From Algoriphagus chordae (GTDB taxonomy: Bacteria > Bacteroidota > Bacteroidia > Cytophagales > Cyclobacteriaceae), in the NCBI RefSeq assembly GCF_003254055.1, contig NZ_QKZT01000015.1, forward strand, positions 62,001-126,000: a DNA stretch of 64,000 bases. The letters run 5' to 3'. A model generated the notes under the pieces. That model was given only the letters and a program-made list of their open reading frames with translations. It was not told the origin of the DNA and made no database searches. This document shows positions 52,192 to 60,398 of the stretch, one piece after another. A program made the translations under genes and the position numbers. The first letter of the stretch is position 1. Each line of letters starts with the position of its first letter.

Positions 52192-52479
52192 TTACAAAGC
52201 CTTGGCTAGCAAGGCATTGATATGAGAAATACTAGATTTAATATGCTCGGAATCATCCGTATTTACTTGGCTGGTCTCTAAAGATTCCACCATGCAATCA
52301 AAGGCTACCATCGCCAGCAAATCCTGGTTATCGTCCAGTCCGTACTCCTCTTTATACTTCCTTAATTTTTCATTAATCAACTTGCCAGCATGACGGATTT
52401 TGGACTCGTCCTCGATCTTCACGCGCATAGGATACTCTCTATCCCCTATTTTTAACCTGATGGCAAGTGTTGTCTCCAT
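52192..52479 (-). CDS. zapA: Cell division protein ZapA
   Basis: A 95-residue protein of the ZapA family that promotes FtsZ filament bundling. N-terminal LAIRLKIGDREYPMRVKIEDESKIRHAGKLINEKL is the typical start, followed by the coiled-coil dimerisation helix (LAMVAFDCMVESLE). It directly follows the 94-residue coiled-coil gene (1-base gap), in the order pheT, coiled-coil gene, zapA. Confidence 0.9.
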   Translation of the reverse strand: METTLAIRLKIGDREYPMRVKIEDESKIRHAGKLINEKLRKYKEEYGLDDNQDLLAMVAFDCMVESLETSQVNTDDSEHIKSSISHINALLAKAL

Positions 52480-52480
52480 A

Positions 52481-52765
52481 TCACTCAGATAAGTAGGTAA
52501 TTAAATGATCGATTTCTTGTATATAATTATTGATTAGGTCACTCATTTCAGTTGACTGTTCCGGATTCACCGGTTGGTTGTCCACAATGTTACTAATTTT
52601 AATCTTATTTTTAAAATGTTCGATTTCCTGCTCTTTTTTGTCCAAAGCAGTACTTACTTCAGATAATTTTTGTTTCAATTGCTGGTTTTCCTCGCCTACC
52701 TCAAGCAATTTACTACTAGCCTGTAGTGCTAGTTTCTCTAATTTTTGCAGTTCCTCTTGAATCAT
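52481..52765 (-). CDS. Small coiled-coil protein between pheT and zapA
   Basis: A 94-residue, mostly helical protein with a heptad pattern (LEKLALQASSKLLEVGEENQQLKQKLSEVSTALDKKEQEIEHFKNK-type) and a C-terminal helix ending ITYLSE. It is separated from pheT by 2 bases and from zapA by 1 base. I recognise no named family; the setting and shape suggest a divisome partner comparable to ZapB or FtsB, which is inference. Confidence 0.8.
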   Translation of the reverse strand: MIQEELQKLEKLALQASSKLLEVGEENQQLKQKLSEVSTALDKKEQEIEHFKNKIKISNIVDNQPVNPEQSTEMSDLINNYIQEIDHLITYLSE

Positions 52766-52767
52766 TT

Positions 52768-55179
52768 CTATGTTCTTATCAAAGCACCTACCTCTTTTTC
52801 AAAGGCTTGAATCAATTTACTCATAGTTTTGTCAATTACCTTATCGGTCAGCGTATTTTCCTGATCTTGTAAGTGAAAACTTAATGCGTAAGCCTTTTTC
52901 CCCGCATCAATTTTGTCACCTTGGTACACATCAAAAACTCCAATTCTTTTTAATAATTTTCCTCCAAACTTCTTTGCAACTAATTTTACCTGCACATAGC
53001 TCACCGTTTTGTCTATCACCAAGGAAAGATCTCTTCGTACTTCAGGGAATTTTGAGATACCCTCAAACTTTTTCAAACCTACTGCTTTTTTGCATAGCAA
53101 ATCCCAGTTCAAGTCAGCATACCATACTTCTTGACGAACTTCCGCTTGCTTCAGCATCTTTTCGTCAAGCAAACCAATAGTCGCCAATTCTTTCTGACCC
53201 AACATGATTTTCAGGCCATAGGCATAAGGAGCGGTCTCCACCATCGAAAGATCTCCCGGCTGTACATTCAGCTTTTCCAGTATGCCTTCCACTGTGGAAT
53301 ACAAATCTGCAAAGGCGAAATCTTTGGTGGGTTCTAGCCAGCTTTCTGCTGTCTTTTTCCCGGTGAGGAAAAGTGACAACCTCCGGCTCTCTACATATCC
53401 TTCCTCAGCCTTATGATAAACGGTGCCAAACTCGAAGTATTTCAAATCAGTCTGTCGCCTATTGATATTCCTTGCCAGGACTTCCAATCCAGAGTAAAGT
53501 AAACTTTGGCGCATCACGTCAAGATCTTCGCTTAGCTTGTTGTAGATCACCACACTGTCTTTTGGGTCAAGGAATCCAGATTTCTCTGCATAGCTTGACT
53601 TAGTCAAACTATTCGTAATCATCTCATAGTATCCTTGACCAGTCAACAGCTCAGTCAAGCGATACTGCAACTTGTTCAGATCCTTTACGGGATGCTCAGC
53701 AAGGTAATCCGTTCTGAGATTCTCAGAAAGCTCCACGTTGTGAAATCCGTAAATCCTCAAAATCTCCTCGATGATATCCGCCTCCCGAGTCACATCTACT
53801 CTATATGGTTTTGCAGTCGCGGTAAAGCCCTCTGCTGTTTCATTTTCAACCTTAATCTCTAGACTTTCCAAAATTGATTTCACCTGTGAAGGCTCAATCT
53901 TCTTCCCGATCAAGCGATTGATATGACCGTAATTCACCTCGATAACAAAGTCTTCAATCGGGGCTGGATAGATATCTACCAGCTCTGAACTCACCTTTCC
54001 TCCTGCGATTTCCTGCAGTAGTTTAACCGCCATTTTCAGCGCATAAACAGGCATATTAGGATCAGTACCTCTCTCGAAGCGAAAAGAAGCATCCGTCTTC
54101 AAACCATGGAACTGGGATCCTTTTCTCACAATATCTGGAGAAAAATAAGCCGATTCCAAGAAAATGGAAGTCGTGCTATCCGAAACACCAGAATCAATAC
54201 CACCAAAAACCCCTGCGATACAAAGTCCGCCTTTGGCGTCTTTGATCATCAACTCTTCTCCGGAAAGCTTTCGCTTTTTTTCATCTAAAGTTACAAACTC
54301 GGTATCCTTCGGAAGTTTGCCTACAATGATTTTCCCTTCGGATATTTTAGCAGTATCAAAGGCATGCAGTGGCTGACCCAAATCATGTAGAATGAAATTG
54401 GTGATATCCACCACATTGTTGATGGGCTCCAAATCCAAAGCCTTCAGGAAATTCTGAAGCCAAGCTGGAGATGGTCCAACTTTCAAATCTGAAATAACTA
54501 CACCTGCATAGCGCGGACAATCAGCAGCATTTTCCACCTCTACCTGTATAGCAGGTGCTGAAGCCTCCACATTTAATTCAGGAGCAGTATCAATTATTAA
54601 ATCTCTTCCCAAAAGTGCTTTCAAATCACGAGCAACTCCCAAATGAGAAGCAGCATCAGCCCGGTTTGGCGTCAAACCGATTTCCAATACTTGATCTTGA
54701 CCAACTTCGATGAATTGAGAAGCCGGAGTACCATTTGGCAAGTCAGTATCCAACACCATAATCCCTGCATGGCTAGCTCCAATTCCTAACTCATCCTCAG
54801 CACAGATCATCCCTTCGGAAACTTCGCCTCTGATTTTTGCTTTTTTGATTTGGAAGGAATCACCTTCGGATGGATAAAGCGTAGCGCCTACGGTAGCTAC
54901 CAGTACCTTTTGGCCTTTCGCTACATTCGGAGCTCCACAAACAATCGGAGAAACCCCCGTTCCAACATCCACCGTAGTGACTTGCAATTTATCTGCATTG
55001 GGATGCTTTTCGCAAGTCAACACTTCTCCTATTACAATGCCTTCAAGACCGCCTTTGACAGAGACAAATTCTTCAAGTCCCTCTACTTCCAATCCAGATT
55101 GAGTTAGCAATGCGCCGATTTCCTCTGCAGATTCTGTATGTGGGATATATTTTTTTAATCGATTTATCGAGATTTTCAT
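52768..55179 (-). CDS. pheT: Phenylalanine-tRNA ligase, beta subunit
   Basis: The 803-residue beta subunit of the alpha2beta2 enzyme. Domain order fits: tRNA-binding domain (about 40-150, ITNFILHDLGQ is later), B3/B4 editing domain (about 210-380, with the DASFRFERGTDP stretch), B5 domain, synthetase-like core, and C-terminal anticodon-binding FDX-ACB domain (FPEVRRDLSLVIDK). The start at 55179 (MKISINRLKKYIP) is used because it is the family start; an upstream in-frame ATG (55227) gives an unlikely extension. First gene of the run pheT, coiled-coil gene, zapA. Confidence 0.97.
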   Translation of the reverse strand: MKISINRLKKYIPHTESAEEIGALLTQSGLEVEGLEEFVSVKGGLEGIVIGEVLTCEKHPNADKLQVTTVDVGTGVSPIVCGAPNVAKGQKVLVATVGATLYPSEGDSFQIKKAKIRGEVSEGMICAEDELGIGASHAGIMVLDTDLPNGTPASQFIEVGQDQVLEIGLTPNRADAASHLGVARDLKALLGRDLIIDTAPELNVEASAPAIQVEVENAADCPRYAGVVISDLKVGPSPAWLQNFLKALDLEPINNVVDITNFILHDLGQPLHAFDTAKISEGKIIVGKLPKDTEFVTLDEKKRKLSGEELMIKDAKGGLCIAGVFGGIDSGVSDSTTSIFLESAYFSPDIVRKGSQFHGLKTDASFRFERGTDPNMPVYALKMAVKLLQEIAGGKVSSELVDIYPAPIEDFVIEVNYGHINRLIGKKIEPSQVKSILESLEIKVENETAEGFTATAKPYRVDVTREADIIEEILRIYGFHNVELSENLRTDYLAEHPVKDLNKLQYRLTELLTGQGYYEMITNSLTKSSYAEKSGFLDPKDSVVIYNKLSEDLDVMRQSLLYSGLEVLARNINRRQTDLKYFEFGTVYHKAEEGYVESRRLSLFLTGKKTAESWLEPTKDFAFADLYSTVEGILEKLNVQPGDLSMVETAPYAYGLKIMLGQKELATIGLLDEKMLKQAEVRQEVWYADLNWDLLCKKAVGLKKFEGISKFPEVRRDLSLVIDKTVSYVQVKLVAKKFGGKLLKRIGVFDVYQGDKIDAGKKAYALSFHLQDQENTLTDKVIDKTMSKLIQAFEKEVGALIRT

Positions 55180-55297
55180 CAGTAAAACTAAATAGTGCAA
55201 ATCGAAATTGACCTGCGTGATAAACAAAAGGGGTTCGAAAACCCCATTTTATTCAATAGTACGCACAAATTTAAGAGATTTGAGCTAGTCGGAAAGG

Positions 55298-55915
55298 CTA
55301 TTTCTCGTAATTTTTCTCTCCAACTGGAATAGGGATGTCCAGCAAGTTTTCCTTAGGAGGAAGTGGACAACCATAATCTGGGTTGTAAGCACAATAGGGA
55401 TTGTAAGCCATATTAAAATCTATCGTAATACTGTTTTTACCATCCTGACGGGCGTTGATATATCGGCCTCCACCGTAGCTCTCTCTGGCACTTGTCTCAT
55501 CTGCAAAGGCCAGGAAAAAATTGCGCTTGTCAGGCTCATTCATTGCTTGCAGCAGAAGTAACTTCTCCGGCTTACCATTCAGCTCAAATTCTGCCCAAGA
55601 ATGCTCTAAGTATTTCTCCTTTGTACCATCCGTCAGTGGCACTTCTCTTACCTTTCTTTCTTCTATCGGCACCATGCGCGCCTTTACCTTGTAATTAGGG
55701 TCTATGGGATAAAAATTCAATTTGGTAAAAGAAGCCTTCTGTTCATCAGTCAGCGGCGATTCAAAATTAAACCGGATGAATTTAAACTGCCTTTCTCGCT
55801 CAGCTTCGATCTTTTCAATGTAATCTTCGGGGCTTTCCGTTCCAGTCAAGGTATAAACCACCGCCACCAACACTACCACGGAGATAAGCAGCAGGATAAT
55901 CGTATTATTTTTCAT
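55298..55915 (-). CDS. DUF1684 family membrane-anchored protein
   Basis: A 205-residue protein with an N-terminal transmembrane segment (NNTIILLLISVVVLVAVVYTL) and a DUF1684 domain. The diagnostic end is present: ITIDFNMAYNPYCAYNPDYGCPLPPKENLLDIPIPVGEK, with the conserved YCAYN and CPLPPxEN. The start at 55915 fits the hydrophobic signal; an ATG at 55936 would add seven residues. The function of DUF1684 is not known to me. It stands alone between pheT and radC. Confidence 0.85.
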   Translation of the reverse strand: MKNNTIILLLISVVVLVAVVYTLTGTESPEDYIEKIEAERERQFKFIRFNFESPLTDEQKASFTKLNFYPIDPNYKVKARMVPIEERKVREVPLTDGTKEKYLEHSWAEFELNGKPEKLLLLQAMNEPDKRNFFLAFADETSARESYGGGRYINARQDGKNSITIDFNMAYNPYCAYNPDYGCPLPPKENLLDIPIPVGEKNYEK

Positions 55916-56026
55916 GCGTAAATAGTTTCTTTCCAAATGCCATCCAGACAGCTATCGGGAGGAATCTCGATTGATAGATAATTATGCTACCAGGTGGAAC
56001 TTAGAACCTGACTCGATTTCATAAAA

Positions 56027-56731
56027 TCAGAGAATGCCGTCATCAGCGAAGCTAAAGTAGCCAACATCTGTAAAAATCACATGATCTATCACAGGCAAAT
56101 CCAATTCCCGACCAATATTAACCATTCGCTGCGTGAGTCTTTTGTCCTGATCTGAGGGGCTAGTATTACCACTGGGATGATTGTGAATAAGTATAAGCGA
56201 CTGAGCTAGATGCTCTAAGGCAATTTTGAAAACGACCTTTGGATCTACAACGGTCCCTGCAGTACCACCTTGAGATACCAGATGTTTTTTTAGCACCTGA
56301 TTACTTCTGCTCAGCAAAATCAAGTAAAAATGCTCTATCTGCTCATCCAGCAATTCTGGCCGCATCAAATCATAAATATCCTGAGAGCAGGTAATTCTAG
56401 GCTTCCTCACGGGCTCCGACTCCTTCCGTCTTCTTCCCAATTCCATTGCCGCAATGATAGAAATAGCTTTAGCCTCTCCTATGCCTTTGAATTTTTTAAG
56501 GTCCTGAATAGATAGTTTTGCCAAGGCCCGAAGGTCATAATTAACAGCCGCAAGTATATGCTTGGACAGATCCACTGCACTTACAGAAGGCGTACCTGAG
56601 CCTATCAAAATAGCGATGAGTTCTGCATCAGTCAGCGCCGACCTGCCCCTGAGCAGTAGTTTCTCTCGTGGGCGGTCTTCTTCAGCGAGTTGAGAGATTT
56701 TGATAGAGGAGTAAGTATCCATAGTCTTCAA
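56027..56731 (-). CDS. radC: RadC/JAB-domain protein
   Basis: A 234-residue protein with an N-terminal helix-hairpin-helix-like region (LKKFKGIGEAKAISIIAAMELGRR) and a C-terminal JAB metalloprotease-like domain with the motif HNHPSGNTSPSDQD (His-x-His-...-Asp). Named RadC, but a direct role in DNA repair was not borne out in E. coli. It lies downstream of rpsT after the terminator, and its own start could also be 56722. Confidence 0.92.
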   Translation of the reverse strand: MKTMDTYSSIKISQLAEEDRPREKLLLRGRSALTDAELIAILIGSGTPSVSAVDLSKHILAAVNYDLRALAKLSIQDLKKFKGIGEAKAISIIAAMELGRRRKESEPVRKPRITCSQDIYDLMRPELLDEQIEHFYLILLSRSNQVLKKHLVSQGGTAGTVVDPKVVFKIALEHLAQSLILIHNHPSGNTSPSDQDKRLTQRMVNIGRELDLPVIDHVIFTDVGYFSFADDGIL

Positions 56732-56767
56732 TTAAAAAATGATCTATGAATTTAATTACTTTAAGGC

Positions 56768-56796
56768 ACAAAAAAAACCCTGTCTAGCAGGGTTTT
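56768..56796 (-). terminator. Terminator of rpsT
   Basis: On the minus strand AAAACCCTG-CTAGA-CAGGGTTT is followed by a run of eight T. Confidence 0.85.
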
Positions 56797-56818
56797 AGAG
56801 AAATAAAATCTTGTTGAA

Positions 56819-57073
56819 TTAACCTAGTGCGGAAACGAACTTGGCCAATCTTGATTTTTTGTTACTTGCGTTGTTCTTGTGAATCACATTCTTCTTAGCC
56901 AACTTGTCCAACATAGAAGATACTTTCTTGTAAAGCTCAGAAGCTTCTACTTTATCAGTAGTTGCTTTCAATCTTTTGATGAAAGTTCTAGTCGTTTTAG
57001 CCTGATATCTGTTTCTCAAACGCTTAGCTTCGTTTGCACGAATTCTCTTCAGAGCTGATTTGTGATTTGCCAT
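56819..57073 (-). CDS. rpsT: 30S ribosomal protein S20
   Basis: An 84-residue basic helical protein of the small ribosomal subunit, recognisable from MANHKSALKRIRANEAKRLRN and KNVIHKNNASNKKSRL. It has its own promoter and a strong terminator, as usual for a monocistronic rpsT. Confidence 0.97.
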   Translation of the reverse strand: MANHKSALKRIRANEAKRLRNRYQAKTTRTFIKRLKATTDKVEASELYKKVSSMLDKLAKKNVIHKNNASNKKSRLAKFVSALG

Positions 57074-57124
57074 ATCTTAATTATAATTGAATTTCTTTAC
57101 GTGTCCCTATTCCGAATCGGAGTG

Positions 57125-57156
57125 CAAAGTTATTAGAATTTATTAAATCCGCCAAA
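57125..57156 (-). promoter_or_regulatory. Promoter of rpsT
   Basis: On the minus strand TTTG (57156-57153), 20 bases, TAACTTTG (57132-57125), matching the Bacteroidota consensus; the leader would be about 45 bases. Confidence 0.65.
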
Positions 57157-57285
57157 GTAATTTTAAACATTCCTCTCGCGGCAATACTTTTTTAAATTCA
57201 ATAATTTGTATAATCACCCCTTATGGCTGCAAATATACCTTTTATCTAGGCATTTACCTGATAAAGATTTTGATTATTTTTAGCT

Positions 57286-58221
57286 ATGAGAATTTTTATG
57301 ATTTGGATATTTCTACCTTTTTTAATTTCGGAGCCTCCAATCACCTGGGGTTTCTACGCACATTCCCTGATCAATCGGCTTGCTGTATTTTCACTACCTG
57401 AAGAAATGATAGGTTTTTACAAACCTCAGATCCAGTACATTACCGAGAATGCTGTAAACCCTGACCGTAGAAGATATGCCGTGGAAGGAGAAGCCGAAAA
57501 GCACTATATCGACTTAGATTATTATGGAGATTCGGCCTTGCAAACCCTGCCAAAATACTGGAATGAAGCGGTAGAAAAATTTACCGAAGACAGCTTAAGA
57601 ATGAATGGAATCGGGCCTTGGTCGGCATATTTCTCTTTTCTAAACCTTACAAAAGCTTTCGAATCCAAGAATTCTGCCGCCATTCTGAGACTTTCTGCCG
57701 ACTTGGGGCATTACATAGCTGACCTGAATGTCCCACTTCACACTACGGTAAATTATAATGGACAACTGACTGATCAAGTTGGAATTCACGGTTTCTGGGA
57801 AAGCCGTGTGCCTGAACTCCAGGCAAAAGACTATCCGCTTTGGGTAGGTCAGGCGGAGTATGTGGAAAAACCTCAATTGGCTTTGTGGGAAGCAGTGGCA
57901 GTAGCTCATGCACAGGTGGATAGTGTTTTATTTATTGAAAAGGAGCTGACAAAAAACTTCTCTCCTGATCAGAAATTCAGTTATGAAGAACGAAACAAGC
58001 TAACTGTTCGGGTCTATTCCAGAGAATTCACAGAAGCCTACGCCCAAGCTCTAGATGGCCAAATCGAGCGACAAATGAAAAAATCCGTCAAGATGATCGC
58101 TGATTTTTGGTTTACGGCTTGGGTAAATGCCGGGCAACCGGATTTGTTCGATTTAAACGGAGCAAAAGTTGATGAAGAAGATTTTGTAGTAAAACCAGAA
58201 TTAAAGGTTAGAGATCATTGA
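57286..58221 (+). CDS. Secreted zinc-dependent phospholipase C/S1-P1 nuclease-fold protein
   Basis: A 311-residue secreted protein (signal MRIFMIWIFLPFLIS) beginning the mature part with WGFYAHSLINRLAVFSLP, where the Trp and the following His are zinc ligands in this fold. Further ligand motifs are EKHYIDLDYYG, LGHYIADLNVPLHTTVNYNG (HxxxD ... H) and GIHGFWESRVPEL (His-x3-Glu). The fold cleaves phospholipids or single-stranded nucleic acids; which applies is not decidable by eye. It stands alone upstream of the REP-associated transposase. Confidence 0.85.
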   Translation: MRIFMIWIFLPFLISEPPITWGFYAHSLINRLAVFSLPEEMIGFYKPQIQYITENAVNPDRRRYAVEGEAEKHYIDLDYYGDSALQTLPKYWNEAVEKFTEDSLRMNGIGPWSAYFSFLNLTKAFESKNSAAILRLSADLGHYIADLNVPLHTTVNYNGQLTDQVGIHGFWESRVPELQAKDYPLWVGQAEYVEKPQLALWEAVAVAHAQVDSVLFIEKELTKNFSPDQKFSYEERNKLTVRVYSREFTEAYAQALDGQIERQMKKSVKMIADFWFTAWVNAGQPDLFDLNGAKVDEEDFVVKPELKVRDH

Positions 58222-58232
58222 AAATGTAAAGG

Positions 58233-58245
58233 ACCCTCCGAGGGT
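58233..58245 (+). repeat. Left REP-like element of the RAYT gene
   Basis: ACCCTCCGAGGGT, a short palindrome whose core CTCCGAGGGTT (58236-58246) is repeated in the right element at 58862-58872. It lies 32 bases before the transposase start. Confidence 0.6.
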
Positions 58246-58277
58246 TACAATAATTATTCAGTTAAATTACTTTAACT

Positions 58278-58838
58278 ATGCCTAGACCTACAACACCTTT
58301 TGAACCAGGCGCATATTACCATGTATGGACTCATGCAAATGGAACAGAAAACATTTTTAGAGAGGATGAAAATTACTTTTTTTTCTTAACGAAATATGCT
58401 CTGTATTTGTCCCCTGTGGCAAAAACTTTCGCCTATTGTCTCATGCCTAATCATTTCCACTTTTTGATTCAAGTAAACGAAAATCCAGAGCTATCCACAA
58501 GCAAAGCATTTTCGAATCTTCTTAATTCATACTGCCAATCATACAATAAAAAATACCATAGAAAAGGAAGCTTATTCATGTCTAATTTGAAAAGGAAAAA
58601 GATAGATTGTGACGCATATTTCACAAAATGCATTATATATATCCATCAAAATCCAGCTCATCACGGATTTGCCAAAGACTTCACAAAGTGGAAACATAGC
58701 TCTTGGAAGGCCTTCTTTTCTGAGAAGCAAACACATTTAGAAAGAGAAAAAGTCTTAGAATGGTTTGGAGGTAAAGAGGGGATGATAGCTGATCATAAAT
58801 TACCAATTGAACTAGATTTTGATCTTTCTGAAGAATAA
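58278..58838 (+). CDS. REP-associated tyrosine transposase (RAYT, Y1 HUH family)
   Basis: A 186-residue single-strand-type transposase of the IS200/IS605 relatives that process REP hairpins. The HUH pair is His59-Phe-His61 in CLMPNHFHFLIQ, and the Tyr region follows in CDAYFTKCIIYIHQNPAHHG; YCQSYNKKYHRKGSLF is typical of the family. The gene is intact and flanked by hairpins of one sequence type on both sides, whereas the element has no other cargo. RAYTs are usually single-copy residents that use nearby REPs; the twin hairpin at 7.8 kb may be a substrate copy. Confidence 0.9.
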   Translation: MPRPTTPFEPGAYYHVWTHANGTENIFREDENYFFFLTKYALYLSPVAKTFAYCLMPNHFHFLIQVNENPELSTSKAFSNLLNSYCQSYNKKYHRKGSLFMSNLKRKKIDCDAYFTKCIIYIHQNPAHHGFAKDFTKWKHSSWKAFFSEKQTHLEREKVLEWFGGKEGMIADHKLPIELDFDLSEE

Positions 58839-58857
58839 ATTGAAATTCTAACCGCGA

Positions 58858-58891
58858 AACTCTCCGAGGGTTTTAGAACCCTCGGAGAGTT
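58858..58891 (+). repeat. Right REP-like hairpin of the RAYT gene
   Basis: AACTCTCCGAGGGTT and AACCCTCGGAGAGTT form a perfect 15-base-pair stem with loop TTAG, 20 bases after the transposase stop. It may also end transcription of that gene and of the convergent aminotransferase. Confidence 0.8.
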
Positions 58892-58895
58892 CATT

Positions 58896-60200
58896 TCACG
58901 ACTTCAAATACTGCATAATCGCTCTCCCCAGTCTCCTAAACGTATTCTTAAACACCTCTTCATTCTCCTCCAAAAGCGTCACTCGGAAACCTCTCAAATC
59001 TGAGCAAAAGGATGATATCGGCACCACGCAAATTTGCTCAGCTGCCAATAGATTATAAACAAACCGTTTGTCCATAGGCATATTTTTCTCTTCCAGCCAG
59101 GAATCAAGCAAAGTCTGTAGCTTCTCATCTTCAATCGGCAGAAATTGATCTTCCTTCAAAACTCCCTCATCAAAAACAATGGTATTATAAAAAGCACCTT
59201 GGGTAGGATTGAATTTGATACCTGGAATATCTCCCAAGATTTCACTCATCCACTCACTCCGCTTGCCGATTTGGGCATTTGCTTCTTCTCTATACTTGAA
59301 ATAAGCAGGATGCTTCATGATTTTCGGAATGGCTAGCTGAGGCAAAATAGTAGAACAAACCTCTATCATCTTGGCATTTTCCAGCGTCTGGCAAAGCTTG
59401 GAGAATTCTTTGGAAGATTCCCGATTGTAAAATTCCATCCAACCACATCGTGATCCAGGCCAAGGAAATTCCTTGGAAATACCTTTTAAAGAAATCGCAG
59501 GTCTATCCCCGATTACTTCAGCCAATGGAACTGCAGTAATTCCATTGTAGGTGATATTCTGATAAATCTCATCTGTAATGAGTAATAGGTTGAATTCCTT
59601 AGCAATTTTCACAAATGCCTCCAAAACCTCCCGTGGATACACCATACCTGTGGGATTGTCTGGATTGATAATCAGGATTCCAACAATCGAAGGATTATAG
59701 CGAACCTTCAAATACAAGTCCTCCATATCGGGAAGCCATTGATTGTCAGGGTCAAGTTTATAAGTAATTGGGGCAGCATTGGCATGGGCAGCTTCAGCAG
59801 AACTGTGTGTACTGTATGCCGGTGAAGGACCAATAATTCTAGCCGTCGGGATCAAAAATTGATACAGCTTTGCGATAGCATCTCCCAACCCATTGAAGAA
59901 TAAAATATCTTCCGCAGTGATTTGACTCCCGCCTCTTTCATTGTTGAGTTCAGCCAAAAATTTACGGGTTTCCAACATCCCTTTAGAATCAGCGTAGCCA
60001 TAGGTCTTATCGTCTTTCATCAGGTCGGCGACAATCTCCTTCATCCACTCAGGCACGTGATTGCTCTTTTGGATAGGATCGCCGATATTTTCCCAAGTCA
60101 TAGAATACCCCAAAGCTTCGACTTGACGCGCTTTCTTTACTATTCCACGAATTTCGTAAGTCAATTCTTCCGCTCCGGATCTTAGGAGTTGCTGTCTCAT
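58896..60200 (-). CDS. Class I/II PLP-dependent aminotransferase
   Basis: A 434-residue fold-type I aminotransferase. Cofactor features include NPDNPTGMVYP, ITDEIYQNITYNG and the PLP lysine in SLKGISKEFPWPGSRCGWM; a conserved Arg for the substrate carboxylate lies near the C-terminus (LRGFRVTLLEE). The start MRQQLLRSGAEELTYEIRGIV is long-form. Alanine-type (AlaA-like) transamination is plausible, but the substrate cannot be read from the sequence. It stands alone. Confidence 0.9.
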   Translation of the reverse strand: MRQQLLRSGAEELTYEIRGIVKKARQVEALGYSMTWENIGDPIQKSNHVPEWMKEIVADLMKDDKTYGYADSKGMLETRKFLAELNNERGGSQITAEDILFFNGLGDAIAKLYQFLIPTARIIGPSPAYSTHSSAEAAHANAAPITYKLDPDNQWLPDMEDLYLKVRYNPSIVGILIINPDNPTGMVYPREVLEAFVKIAKEFNLLLITDEIYQNITYNGITAVPLAEVIGDRPAISLKGISKEFPWPGSRCGWMEFYNRESSKEFSKLCQTLENAKMIEVCSTILPQLAIPKIMKHPAYFKYREEANAQIGKRSEWMSEILGDIPGIKFNPTQGAFYNTIVFDEGVLKEDQFLPIEDEKLQTLLDSWLEEKNMPMDKRFVYNLLAAEQICVVPISSFCSDLRGFRVTLLEENEEVFKNTFRRLGRAIMQYLKS

Positions 60201-60398
60201 AGGTTTGTTAGGCTGAATGCAAAATAATTCAGCTGTAAAGAAACAAAAAAGGCTAGAAAATAGAGTGTAAATAGAAAAATTCAGAAAGTAGACGCATATG
60301 GCATTTAAAAGAAATTTTTGCCCTCCGCTTTATTTGAAATTCATTTTAAAGAAAATTCTGGTTTTCTTACCTCCCTATATTATAAGAAAAACAATCTA

